Shown here piece after piece: positions 1 to 8,339 of a stretch of 64,000 nt of DNA. The notes under the pieces were generated by a model. The model worked only from the letters and a program-made list of their open reading frames with translations. It searched no databases and was not told the origin of the DNA. This DNA comes from Bdellovibrionales bacterium RIFOXYC1_FULL_37_79 (lineage in GTDB: Bacteria > Bdellovibrionota > Bacteriovoracia > Bacteriovoracales > Bacteriovoracaceae): positions 20,214 through 84,213 of the forward strand of contig MEQB01000003.1 in assembly GCA_001770015.1 (NCBI GenBank), in the 5' to 3' direction. The translations under genes and the position numbers were made by a program. Position 1 is the first letter of the stretch. Each line of letters begins with the position of its first letter.

Positions 1-538
1 AAGTAAGATAGGAATCATTTTTGTTTTTTTGAATGTTTTTAATATTGATAATCTCTTGCAAAAGATTGTCTTTTACAACCAATTCGTTATACCCATCTTT
101 CAAAGAACAATTTAATGGGAATAAAACAGCGGTATGACGGCTTGATTCTATACATGCCCGCTCCCAAATCTCCGGGTGTGGAAAATAAAACTGATCAGAA
201 TTCAAAACCAACAACTTTGAAAAAGCTCCTTTTTTCAATTTTAATAGGTTATGGATGGTGCCTCCACTTTTTAAAAGCACTGGTTCATGTAAAAGAATTA
301 TATCTCTACCATATTCTTTTTGCTTAATATATTCATTGATCTGATTGGACAAATGATGAGTATTGATAAAAATTCTCTTAATTTTGAGATTTCTTAAATA
401 CGTTATCTGGTAATCCAATATGGTTTGTTCAAATATGGGCCAAAGTGGCTTGGGTAACTGCTTTCCTATTATTCCCATGCGGGTACCAAATCCAGCACAT
501 AATAGGAGAGCAGTATCAATTGGTGTAATAATGTCCAT
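1..538 (-). CDS. murU: MurU-like sugar-phosphate nucleotidyltransferase (partial, runs off window)
   Basis: Reading the minus strand from an ATG at 538 gives an open frame to the window edge, so the C-terminus is missing. Residues 10-32 carry the nucleotidyltransferase signature LLCAGFGTRMG followed by LPKPLWPI. Downstream are FINTHH, HEPVLLKSGGT and LVLNSDQFYF, typical of the MurU/RmlA-like family. The start overlaps the end of the upstream kinase gene by about 23 bases, suggesting translational coupling. In Pseudomonas, AmgK and MurU convert N-acetylmuramate to UDP-MurNAc during peptidoglycan recycling; the same pairing here supports that role. The substrate is inferred from the pairing; a mannose- or glucose-1-phosphate nucleotidyltransferase remains possible. 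Confidence 0.8.
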   Translation of the reverse strand, partial: MDIITPIDTALLLCAGFGTRMGIIGKQLPKPLWPIFEQTILDYQITYLRNLKIKRIFINTHHLSNQINEYIKQKEYGRDIILLHEPVLLKSGGTIHNLLKLKKGAFSKLLVLNSDQFYFPHPEIWERACIESSRHTAVLFPLNCSLKDGYNELVVKDNLLQEIINIKNIQKNKNDSYLT

Positions 539-1556
539 AAATAATCTTTCTTAGTTCATTTAACGAAGGATCTTTAAACAAAAATTCCTTTAATTTTTCC
601 ATGGCATAGCCAATATATTTCAAATATCTATAATCTTTTCTCTGGCTGACAAAAAAAGAAAAACTTCCTACTGCTTTAAAAATTCTTTGGATGGCCATTA
701 AATTATAATATTTTTCAAAATCTTCATACGACTCTTGGTAACCGGTCGATTTCAAAAAATTGTCCCAATAATATTTTTTAATTTTTTCTACATTCAGATC
801 ATTCACCTTATGATAGCAATCTTCCAGAATAGAAACCAAATCATATTGAGGTATGCCAATCCTGGCATCTTGAAAATCAATCAAAACCAATTCTTCATTC
901 ACCACCATAATGTTTCTGGTATGAAAATCTCGATGACAGAGGACAAATTTGGTATCTGATAACTTTTTACATAAACTTTCAAAGTGTAACAACAGACATC
1001 GTTGTTCATTCTCCGAAAGATGATGACCTAGAAAATTGATGAAAAAGTTTTTAATCGAAAAATTCATCTCACTAAGAAGTTTCTCCTGATCAAACATCAG
1101 TTTGGCAAAATTTGCATCAGGATAGTTTTGATATTTGATTTTATGAATTTTTATCAAGTTATCCACTGCTTTTTTTAAAAAATCATACTCTTCACCGATT
1201 GAATTGATATGTGCAAAACGCATGAGCAGGGTTTCATCTCCCAGATCTTCTTGTAAAATATAACCTGATTTATCAATGGTATCGTAGATGATTGGGGTTC
1301 TAACTTTATTTTTTAAAAAAGCCTCACCTACTACAATAAAGTTAGATCTGGCATCAAATTCATTTTTAACAGTTTCCAGACAAACTACATACCGGTTACG
1401 GTTTGTGTTAATTCGATAGTAGGTTCTCGTAGAAGCATCGCCCGGTAAACGATTAATCCCCAGAATACTTTCTTTGGGCACACATCCCTTCTCCATTGAA
1501 TCTGCCACAAGTTCATAAACTAATAAATTATTATTCTCGGTCATTTTTGTTTCCAT
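516..1556 (-). CDS. amgK: AmgK-like cell wall sugar kinase (APH fold)
   Basis: A 346-residue aminoglycoside-phosphotransferase-fold protein. The catalytic loop is CHRDFHTRNIM and the metal-binding segment is LIDFQDARIGIPQYDLVSIL, a combination characteristic of N-acetylmuramate/N-acetylglucosamine anomeric kinases (AmgK) rather than antibiotic kinases. An N-terminal GDASTRTYYRI strand matches the nucleotide-binding lobe. It overlaps the upstream lipoprotein gene by about 26 bases and the downstream MurU-like gene by about 23, so the three form one operon. A second ATG at 1544 is also usable as start. Expected role: cytoplasmic phosphorylation of recycled or prey-derived amino sugars to feed UDP-MurNAc synthesis. 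Confidence 0.82.
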   Translation of the reverse strand: METKMTENNNLLVYELVADSMEKGCVPKESILGINRLPGDASTRTYYRINTNRNRYVVCLETVKNEFDARSNFIVVGEAFLKNKVRTPIIYDTIDKSGYILQEDLGDETLLMRFAHINSIGEEYDFLKKAVDNLIKIHKIKYQNYPDANFAKLMFDQEKLLSEMNFSIKNFFINFLGHHLSENEQRCLLLHFESLCKKLSDTKFVLCHRDFHTRNIMVVNEELVLIDFQDARIGIPQYDLVSILEDCYHKVNDLNVEKIKKYYWDNFLKSTGYQESYEDFEKYYNLMAIQRIFKAVGSFSFFVSQRKDYRYLKYIGYAMEKLKEFLFKDPSLNELRKIIYGHYYTN

Positions 1557-2346
1557 ATCCTGCCCTGGTTAATTCTTTTTTAAAATTATAAAAATCTACT
1601 GAAGATCTCCGCTCAAATCTTTGGGCATCGTCGTTGGAAATTCCCTGTCCAACAATAAATTTTTTAAAAATAAATTCTTGTCTGGAAATTTTCTGGGTAT
1701 CCCCCCCATGCTGCAGGATAAAATCCATCGAATTTCTATTTTGTATTTGTAACCAACTTAAATATGCAATGGCATCATAACCCGCTCTTTTCATTGTGTA
1801 AAATGCCCACTTATCAATTTCTGTTTGATTTTTTTCAGATAATCTAAGCAGCGACAATAGTCTCTCTGTGTCGATATATCCAATAGAAACGACACTTTTT
1901 CTTCCATAAATTTCATATTGTACCCGAAAAATTTCAGCACTCAAGACCGAAATTAAGATATCCTCATGTTTAAGATATTTATGAATCAATTCAGAAGAAA
2001 AAAAGAATTTTCCATTAGGTAATGAAAAGGTAAATGGCGTTTTACTGTCGATAATATAAAAGGATGGTTGAATTTTTTTAGTGTAGTATAATTCATTTTC
2101 TAGGGTTAATTTCATGTAGATACTGGTTAGATATTCAAGACTTTGATTACCAAGTTTAAGATTTTTTATTCCCGGAGTTTGCAGATAGTGATCTCCCAGC
2201 GCCGAAAGATGCATTAAATAATCACGATCTTCCATCTTTTTATAACTTGCCAGCACATTATTTTTTTTCTCTGGATGAAAAACATCCTGTATCATTGAAC
2301 AAGATATAAAAAAAATTAAAATGATTAAAATACTAAATTTTTCCAT
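1531..2346 (-). CDS. Lipoprotein with degenerate M48 peptidase-like domain
   Basis: A 271-residue protein with a lipoprotein signal peptide (FFISC lipobox at residues 11-15). The middle resembles M48/BepA-type peptidases: PFTFSLPNGKFFFSSELI matches the strand before the active helix, and a later RAGYDAIAYLSWL matches the segment after it. The expected HExxH zinc helix is instead SAEIFRVQ, so both zinc-binding histidines are absent. It is therefore probably a non-catalytic periplasmic binding or chaperone protein. It lies at the head of the amgK-murU operon and its start follows a hairpin directly. The family assignment rests on motif spacing only. Confidence 0.6.
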   Translation of the reverse strand: MEKFSILIILIFFISCSMIQDVFHPEKKNNVLASYKKMEDRDYLMHLSALGDHYLQTPGIKNLKLGNQSLEYLTSIYMKLTLENELYYTKKIQPSFYIIDSKTPFTFSLPNGKFFFSSELIHKYLKHEDILISVLSAEIFRVQYEIYGRKSVVSIGYIDTERLLSLLRLSEKNQTEIDKWAFYTMKRAGYDAIAYLSWLQIQNRNSMDFILQHGGDTQKISRQEFIFKKFIVGQGISNDDAQRFERRSSVDFYNFKKELTRAGYGNKNDRE

Positions 2347-2350
2347 AAAA

Positions 2351-2374
2351 AACCCTAGCTAGTCAGCTAGGGTT
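2351..2374 (-). terminator. Perfect 10-bp hairpin with T-run, overlapping next gene's leader
   Basis: Arms AACCCTAGCT and AGCTAGGGTT flank a 4-base loop. On the minus strand the 3' arm runs into six T residues, so it looks like an intrinsic terminator for the LysM lipoprotein gene. The ATG of the next gene (2346) follows immediately, and the only purine-rich ribosome-binding candidate (TAGGG) lies inside the 3' arm. It may thus also gate translation of the next gene. Confidence 0.65.
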
Positions 2375-2427
2375 AATTATATCAGATCCGTTTAAATTAC
2401 ACCAAACAGGTTAACAATAATTCCAAA

Positions 2428-3063
2428 CTAAAGTGATGCCAGATTGGCAAGATCTGGGTAATGAAGGGTAAAACCGGCAAAAATTAAATCAGGATTTTTA
2501 ATCATTGGACGATTGTTTTCCCAAATATTTTTCCACTTACTTTTAGTATTATAATATTTTTCAGAGATAGTACCCAAGGTTTCACCTCGCACTATCAAAT
2601 GCGGGTTACCCGATGGTTGCCAGGAAAACGCTTGAGCGGGAACTGCATATCTTATGGTCTTTCCGACTATTAACCCTGAGCGATTAACCTGGTTCATTTG
2701 CTCTAAATCCTTCCACTTGGTATAATCCCCATAAAGCTTGAAGGCAATCAACATCAATGTATCACCTGGTTGAATAATATAATCGGCCATGTCGTTTATT
2801 GATATATTTCTATCACTGACTTGATTACCAGATGCAGACGCTACCTCTGCGGGCATGGTATCCACCTTGACGCTCTCATCAGATTGCGTTCCCGATAAGT
2901 CACTTTCGGTCTCAGCCTTATCAACATCAAGATCATCCACTTCCAATGCCTCTGTAGAACTGTCCACATCTGAAATATTTTCTGTGTTTTCATTATTTGA
3001 TCCTCCCGAACACGAAACCAGTGTCAGCATAGACAAAACAATCAACACCCTAATCTCTTTCAT
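2428..3063 (-). CDS. LysM-domain lipoprotein
   Basis: A 211-residue lipoprotein (LVSC lipobox near residue 18) with an acidic Ser/Asp/Glu-rich linker at residues 20-85. Two LysM-like modules follow: YIIQPGDTLMLIAFKLYGD near residue 95 and HLIVRGETLGTISEKYY near residue 155. LysM modules bind peptidoglycan, so this is likely a periplasmic lipoprotein tethered to the wall. A strong ribosome binding site (AGGAGG) lies just upstream of the ATG. A hairpin terminator follows the gene. Exact partner unknown. Confidence 0.85.
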   Translation of the reverse strand: MKEIRVLIVLSMLTLVSCSGGSNNENTENISDVDSSTEALEVDDLDVDKAETESDLSGTQSDESVKVDTMPAEVASASGNQVSDRNISINDMADYIIQPGDTLMLIAFKLYGDYTKWKDLEQMNQVNRSGLIVGKTIRYAVPAQAFSWQPSGNPHLIVRGETLGTISEKYYNTKSKWKNIWENNRPMIKNPDLIFAGFTLHYPDLANLASL

Positions 3064-3124
3064 AATTCCTCCTAAGAGTTAAACATGATCAGTGATTTAA
3101 TTGTAAGCCCGGACGGTTTTTTTT

Positions 3125-5212
3125 TTAATAGGTAGAACCTTCCGCTTGCTGAAACTTTACAAAAAAGTCTGACGGAATTGCTTTACTAATATCAGCATTT
3201 TCTTTTAATAGATTATAAAAGAAAAGATTTCTAAAGATCAATTTTACATACCAGCAGGTTTCCTGATAGGGGATGGCCTCAATATCAATAATCGGATCAT
3301 TACTGTTTAGATACTTAGTACGCCATCTTTTAACGGCAGTTTCGCCGGCATTATACGCTGCCAGTACAAATATTAAATTACCGTCATATTTTTTTACCAG
3401 ATTGTTAAAATACCGGATTCCAAGTTCAAGATTTATATCCGGAACATAAAGATTTTCTTTTCTTAAATTTCTTTTTAGCATTTTACCAGTTGCCGGCATC
3501 AGTTGCATCAATCCCCTGGCGCCGGCAGGAGATCTGGCATGTGTATTAAAGGCTGATTCTTGCCTGATTAACGAAAGAATTAAAATTGGATCAAAGTTGG
3601 TTTTATGTTTTTCAATTTTATTTAAATAATTGACCGGAAAAAGCTTTTGTAAAAAATCAAAACTTATTTGATCAATGCTCCGGGAAGAACCTTGATCAAA
3701 TAGCTTAAAAAATGCCAAATGCTGATTATTATAATTTAAAACATGGGCAATATTGGTTATTAATAATTTTTCATAATCAAGCTGGTTGGCAATTTTTCTA
3801 CTCAACATTATTTTTTTATCATTACTGTTCATCAATACATTAATTTCTTTACTGATAAAAACCCCGTACGACAACTTGGACCATAGATTCAGCCTTTTTA
3901 ATGCCTTTATGGTTTCATCTTCGCACTCAACCGTGGTTAACAATTTATCTCTCTCATTTTTTTTAAAATCAAAAGCAGGTGGCTTGATTTCTTCAAAACC
4001 ATTTCTTTTATTCATTATTTTCAAGGACAATACTGAATAATATGAAAAAAATGAGGACTTGATTAATTTGCGATATAACACATCGGCCTGTTGAATATTT
4101 TTATTTTTTTCAAAAGTATATGCAATCCAAAACCGTAAACGATCATCATATTTATCCCAGGAAGCAAGCATGTTTTTTTCATTTATTATATTTACATTAT
4201 CCACATATTTTTTAGCATACAGGTTTGCCCATAATAACATAAACCAGGTCTGTTGCTCTTTTCCCGGCAAGGTAATTTCCGTAGTAATCTGCAAAAGACC
4301 TAACGCCGTTTCCGTCAAGCCATAGACCAACAATAACTCTTTTCCCAGATCAGTAAAATGCTGCCAGACAATTTCTTTTTCAATCGCCTGCAGATTTGTT
4401 TTATAAAAATTTATAAGTTCAACAATTTGCTGATAAGCCAATTCAATTTTATTTTCGCCTAGTTTGCGATTAATTTCCCTCACCCGCTCTCGAAACTCAT
4501 TGGTATGAGACGAAAAACCCATGGACTTGCTTGCGTTAATTTTCAAAATCTCATTTTTGAATTCATCTGATAAATTCAGATCCTCTAATATTTTATCAGG
4601 TATATTGGTTTTTTTTATTATTGATTCTTTGGCCAAAAGACTTGAAATAACTGACCACAAGGATTCATTTTTTTTAATTTTATTCAAGATTTTTTGAGTA
4701 TTGTTTTCCTCGCCTGCCATAAACAAAAAGTCAGTGTTCTTTTTAAAAAAACTTAAATTACTTTCTTTTAATAGCTCGTAGCCGTTATTTTCATCAAGTT
4801 TTTCAAAGAAAATTTTTCGACATAACGGACTTATTTTTTTGTCCAAATACCAAACCCCGGCTATCACTTTATTCTCGTATCCCGAACAAGTAACAACAAT
4901 TTCGCTTATTTTTATTGCTGGATCGCCAAGTTTTTTTAAAATATCCAGCTCTTCTTTTAGGTTTGAAAAAAGTTCCAAACTTGGATTTATCTGAATTTTT
5001 TTAACCAGCGAAATATTTATTTTTCCCTTACTTAAATTTGCAATAAGTTCGACCAGGTTTCTTCCCAAAACCTCACTTTCGGCATTATTTTGTAATTCAA
5101 AAAAAGCATTCACCGAATCAGCCGACTCAAGCGCAAGTTCTTCTGTTTTTATATTTGCCAAAAGATTGTTTATTAAAACAATGAATACTAATATAACGAG
5201 ATATTTTACCAA
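3125..5212 (-). CDS. slt: Soluble lytic transglycosylase, Slt70-like
   Basis: About 695 residues. An N-terminal signal peptide leads into a long alpha-helical region, as in Slt70, and a C-terminal SLT domain (residues about 548-680). The domain shows the catalytic-glutamate motif LIRQESAFN, then ARSPAGARGLMQLMPATG and LAAYNAGETAVKRW. It cleaves the MurNAc-GlcNAc bond to form 1,6-anhydro sugars in the periplasm, fitting the recycling genes nearby. I chose a TTG start at 5212 because an AGGAGG site lies 4-5 bases upstream and the product then begins with a clean signal peptide; a start at 5236 is the alternative. It is the gene directly downstream of the HAMP-like membrane protein. Confidence 0.9.
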   Translation of the reverse strand: MVKYLVILVFIVLINNLLANIKTEELALESADSVNAFFELQNNAESEVLGRNLVELIANLSKGKINISLVKKIQINPSLELFSNLKEELDILKKLGDPAIKISEIVVTCSGYENKVIAGVWYLDKKISPLCRKIFFEKLDENNGYELLKESNLSFFKKNTDFLFMAGEENNTQKILNKIKKNESLWSVISSLLAKESIIKKTNIPDKILEDLNLSDEFKNEILKINASKSMGFSSHTNEFRERVREINRKLGENKIELAYQQIVELINFYKTNLQAIEKEIVWQHFTDLGKELLLVYGLTETALGLLQITTEITLPGKEQQTWFMLLWANLYAKKYVDNVNIINEKNMLASWDKYDDRLRFWIAYTFEKNKNIQQADVLYRKLIKSSFFSYYSVLSLKIMNKRNGFEEIKPPAFDFKKNERDKLLTTVECEDETIKALKRLNLWSKLSYGVFISKEINVLMNSNDKKIMLSRKIANQLDYEKLLITNIAHVLNYNNQHLAFFKLFDQGSSRSIDQISFDFLQKLFPVNYLNKIEKHKTNFDPILILSLIRQESAFNTHARSPAGARGLMQLMPATGKMLKRNLRKENLYVPDINLELGIRYFNNLVKKYDGNLIFVLAAYNAGETAVKRWRTKYLNSNDPIIDIEAIPYQETCWYVKLIFRNLFFYNLLKENADISKAIPSDFFVKFQQAEGSTY

Positions 5213-5237
5213 ACAACCTCCTGTCGTTTTCACCAAG

Positions 5238-5786
5238 TTACTTTTTTAACATCTTAATTTTTTCTATTACTATCTGCAATTGTCCTGCAACCTCATTTCC
5301 TGATTTTGTTTTTATTTCTTCCAGCTGAACAATCACCTCATCTACTGCTCCACTTAAATTGCTTAAACTTTGAATTTCTCCAAAACTTTTATTCCAAATA
5401 TCGGCTATCTCCGAAAAATAATCCCCTTGTCGGAAAATCAGTTTGGGAACTATTTTTTGATTTGGCAGGTCTTTCAAATATTCTTTTAATTTGTGCAAAG
5501 GACCTGCAATTCTGTGACTGATAAATATACACACTACAAATGCCAGGGACAAAGTACCAATTACCCACAAGGATAAAAGCGTGAAAATTTCAACTTTTTG
5601 TTCTTCCAGTATCTGCATTTTGGCCGGATCATATTCGGAAATCGCCTGCGCAAACAAGTAAAAAAGCTGCCATATTCCAATTGGATATACTATCGTACAA
5701 ACTACTACACAAAGTATCAGATAAATGCTGACTTTAATTTGAAATCGTGGGTTTATTAAGTAATTTTTTCTCTTGTAGTCTTTCAA
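5238..5786 (-). CDS. Two-TM HAMP-like membrane protein
   Basis: About 182 residues with two hydrophobic segments (roughly 20-45 and 70-95). A short periplasmic loop separates them, and the second is followed by SHRIAGPLHKLKEYLKDLP, which matches the start of a HAMP linker. No catalytic or methyl-accepting domain follows; the C-terminus (about 130-182) is predicted helical and could form a coiled coil. The TTG at 5786 is preferred because AGGGG lies 7 bases upstream; 5804 is the alternative. Such truncated HAMP proteins recur in Bdellovibrionota as hypotheticals. It ends 25 bases before the lytic transglycosylase start. Confidence 0.7.
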   Translation of the reverse strand: MKDYKRKNYLINPRFQIKVSIYLILCVVVCTIVYPIGIWQLFYLFAQAISEYDPAKMQILEEQKVEIFTLLSLWVIGTLSLAFVVCIFISHRIAGPLHKLKEYLKDLPNQKIVPKLIFRQGDYFSEIADIWNKSFGEIQSLSNLSGAVDEVIVQLEEIKTKSGNEVAGQLQIVIEKIKMLKK

Positions 5787-5960
5787 TCCAACACCCCTAA
5801 ACAAAATATTTAATTTTAGAACTTTTTACATAACTAATAATAAGCTTTTTACCCTGTCCTATCTAGAAATTTTTATTCAAGTAGTTAGATATTAATTGAT
5901 TAAATTCATCGGCCATATTTTTTTTGTCATCTCTGGAATTTTCAATATACTTTTAAAACC

Positions 5961-6494
5961 ATGTTATTTGAAATTTTAAATAAACACTATCAATACCATT
6001 TTAGCGGTGCCGTTAATATCATCCAGTTAAATGGCCAAAACATTGGAACCATTTTTTTAAAAAATGGAAGGATTATTCATTCCAAAACCAATAATTATGC
6101 AAACGAACAGGCCTTGATTTATCTAATTTACCTGGTTTTCCACGAGCCTAAAAATTATAAAATCATGTCCGAAGCCGGAGATCACTTTTTTTTAGCGACG
6201 GAGACCATCGGTGACCTTAAATCAATTTTAAAAAAATTTAAAAAATTTCACGATGAGATTTTACAAATCAAAAAATTAGGATATAATTTTTTTTCTAACT
6301 ATCAACTCTCCCCTGATCAAACCACTTCCCGCAACACTCTAAGTACAATTGATTTTCAGGTTTTATCTGAAATTATCGAAAGAAAAAATGTTTCACGACT
6401 ACTTTACGAAAACCAACTAGCAGAAACTGACCTTTTTTTTTCCATTCAAAACCTGATGGACAAGGGAATCATCAAACAACAAGAAGAAGCATAG
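5961..6494 (+). CDS. DUF4388 (PATAN) domain protein
   Basis: A 177-residue cytoplasmic protein. The N-terminal half shows the PATAN/DUF4388 pattern: HFSGAVNIIQLNGQ, then IGTIFLKNGRIIHSKTNN and an ATETIGDL segment. The C-terminal third (LSEIIERKNVSRLLYENQLAETDLFF cut into a helix-rich region) looks like a winged-helix-type tail. PATAN domains are found in bacterial signalling proteins, often with response regulators or GTPases. No obvious ribosome binding site precedes the ATG. It stands alone between divergent and codirectional neighbours, so its partner is unknown. Confidence 0.6.
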   Translation: MLFEILNKHYQYHFSGAVNIIQLNGQNIGTIFLKNGRIIHSKTNNYANEQALIYLIYLVFHEPKNYKIMSEAGDHFFLATETIGDLKSILKKFKKFHDEILQIKKLGYNFFSNYQLSPDQTTSRNTLSTIDFQVLSEIIERKNVSRLLYENQLAETDLFFSIQNLMDKGIIKQQEEA

Positions 6495-6707
6495 TAAATA
6501 TATATTATTGATTGTCTGCTTTATATATATTGTTCAAATTTTATACATCCCCATAACCTGTCAAAATATTATACATAAAAATTATTTGAATAATTTCAGA
6601 TAGTTAGCAACACAATCTCCCCAATTAACGGACATAATTGGTTTTTACGCATGGCACCATTATTGCTACTTATTATGTCATCTAAGCATTAACCTCAGGA
6701 GAGAGTT

Positions 6708-7706
6708 ATGAAAAGCTTAAATGGCTTTAGACAACTCGCATTCACTAGCATCTGTTTAATCCTCACTACTTTTGCAGTAGCTTGCATCTATAGTGATTTG
6801 ATTTTAACTTCAACTTCCTATATGGAGTTCAGTGAGGTTAAGTTTGAAAAAAGATTAGACGATAATTACGAAAGATTTGTAGCATCTAAAAAGCAAATCT
6901 CGATCCCGGTTATCAAAATACAAAAGCAGAACATGAAAAAGAAGTTTTCTAAGCCAACTTTAGTCTCAGAAAGCAAATCTGATTTAACTAATAATGAAGA
7001 AAACTATGAAATTTTAATTGCCAGCTTTGATGTTTTGAAAATTAAACCAGTTAATAAAAAACTAGAAAAAGCGACTATTGATTCACAAAAAAGTGAAATT
7101 AAAGTTAAAATAGTCAATAACCAAATAACCGACATCATCTATCTTTACGTCATTTTTGATAATTCATTCCGTTATGAAATTACTTCTCCGGTTTCTGTAA
7201 ATCCTTTAAGCGGACAGTTTTCCAGTCCATCTTCAACAAGATCAAACTATAATGATGGTGGCTTTGTAAATTTTGACAATAATACTTACACCTTAAATAT
7301 ACGTTTTTTCACAGGGATTTTACAAGATAGCTTGATCGTGTTTAAAAATCATCAAACTGAACAAGAAATTGCGGAAATCAATAATAATGTAAGTCCTGAC
7401 GATGCTTATAATAAACTTATTGCAGAAGATGAAGCTCGGGCAATTGAAGCAGCCCAGCCAGTACAACCCCTTGCCTTTCAAACCAAAGAAGAAGCCATCA
7501 GACACCGCACTTTGGTTTCGCAAACCAACAATCGAAATCAAGAAGAAGATAACGATATGCCAGAATCTGAATCTGAATCTGATAAATCTGATGAAGCTAA
7601 CGAGCAAACCGAAGCTCAACTGGAAAAATCAGAAGTTGAAATGGATGCCGTGGAACCAGAGCATGCAGCAGGTTTTTCCTTTAAAGCAAACAACGAAAGA
7701 ATCTAG
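6708..7706 (+). CDS. Exported hypothetical protein with acidic C-terminal tail
   Basis: A 332-residue protein with an N-terminal hydrophobic segment (residues 8-28). The central region (about 110-230) is beta-rich with little similarity I can name. The C-terminal 100 residues are highly charged, rich in Glu, Gln, Asn and Ser, with an ESESESDKSDE stretch, and are probably disordered. A good ribosome binding site (AGGAGAGAG) precedes the ATG. It is convergent with folK, leaving 4 bases between stops. I do not recognise a family. Confidence 0.7.
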   Translation: MKSLNGFRQLAFTSICLILTTFAVACIYSDLILTSTSYMEFSEVKFEKRLDDNYERFVASKKQISIPVIKIQKQNMKKKFSKPTLVSESKSDLTNNEENYEILIASFDVLKIKPVNKKLEKATIDSQKSEIKVKIVNNQITDIIYLYVIFDNSFRYEITSPVSVNPLSGQFSSPSSTRSNYNDGGFVNFDNNTYTLNIRFFTGILQDSLIVFKNHQTEQEIAEINNNVSPDDAYNKLIAEDEARAIEAAQPVQPLAFQTKEEAIRHRTLVSQTNNRNQEEDNDMPESESESDKSDEANEQTEAQLEKSEVEMDAVEPEHAAGFSFKANNERI

Positions 7707-7710
7707 TAGA

Positions 7711-8169
7711 TCACACCGGGGTAGCAAGATTGGCGAAAGTCTTTTTGAACTGATAGAGCCGGTTTAAATCTTCAAAACAAGGCAAATCTGAAAGAGGTTT
7801 TACCACAAAAGAACGATCAAACAGTCTCGGGTGAGGAATTTCCACTATTTCATTTTTAACCTTTCTATCTCCAAAGAACAAAAGATCCATATCAATAATC
7901 CGGGGTCCTTTATTAATTATTCTTTCCCGGCCCATTTCATCTTCCAACGAAAGCAATAACTTCATTAATATTTCTTCATCTATATCAGGTGAAACAAATT
8001 CAAGAACCTGATTATAAAAGTAGGGTTGATTTTCATAATCTTCTGCTTCAGATTTGTATATCCGACTTTCGGCTATTAACTCAAAATGATTTTCCAAAAG
8101 TGCCCTGGCCTTCCTAAGGTTTTCCATTCTATTTCCAATATTTGATCCAATGCCAATCACCAAACTCAT
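7711..8169 (-). CDS. folK: 2-amino-4-hydroxy-6-hydroxymethyldihydropteridine pyrophosphokinase
   Basis: A 152-residue HPPK, the usual size. Motifs: VIGIGSNIGNRMENL at the N-terminus, SRIYKSEAED, YFYNQV, then GPRIIDMDLLFFGD and IPHPRLFDRSFVVKPL. It transfers pyrophosphate from ATP to the pterin before dihydropteroate synthesis in folate biosynthesis. Its ATG overlaps the stop of the upstream small lipoprotein gene in an ATGA junction, so they are cotranscribed. Confidence 0.95.
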   Translation of the reverse strand: MSLVIGIGSNIGNRMENLRKARALLENHFELIAESRIYKSEAEDYENQPYFYNQVLEFVSPDIDEEILMKLLLSLEDEMGRERIINKGPRIIDMDLLFFGDRKVKNEIVEIPHPRLFDRSFVVKPLSDLPCFEDLNRLYQFKKTFANLATPV

Positions 8170-8339
8170 TCGTCTATCTCTTCCGGTTTTTCTATTTCAA
8201 TATCCTTATCATTTTTCTCAATAAACTTTTCTTCATAGCTGGGAATCACACTCTCGGGAGGAATCAAAGGCGGTGATTTCACCCCACAAGCCGTCGCCAA
8301 CCCCACGATCACCAATATCAACGTAAATTTAAAATTCAA
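8166..8339 (-). CDS. Small LptM-like lipoprotein
   Basis: About 57 residues: a short hydrophobic signal, lipobox LATACG, then VKSPPLIPP and an acidic tail. The CGxKxPPLxPP pattern resembles LptM (YifL), a small lipoprotein that assists LptD assembly in enterobacteria; the similarity is short. I favour a TTG start at 8339 (GGGG about 9 bases upstream), giving a standard lipoprotein signal; an ATG at 8381 would add 14 poorly fitting residues. The start overlaps the end of the upstream beta-barrel gene and the stop overlaps folK. Confidence 0.6.
   Translation of the reverse strand: MNFKFTLILVIVGLATACGVKSPPLIPPESVIPSYEEKFIEKNDKDIEIEKPEEIDE

Noticed and set aside
735..959. Open frame opposite the amgK-like gene
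   Set aside because: Antisense shadow of a well-supported kinase; no motif.
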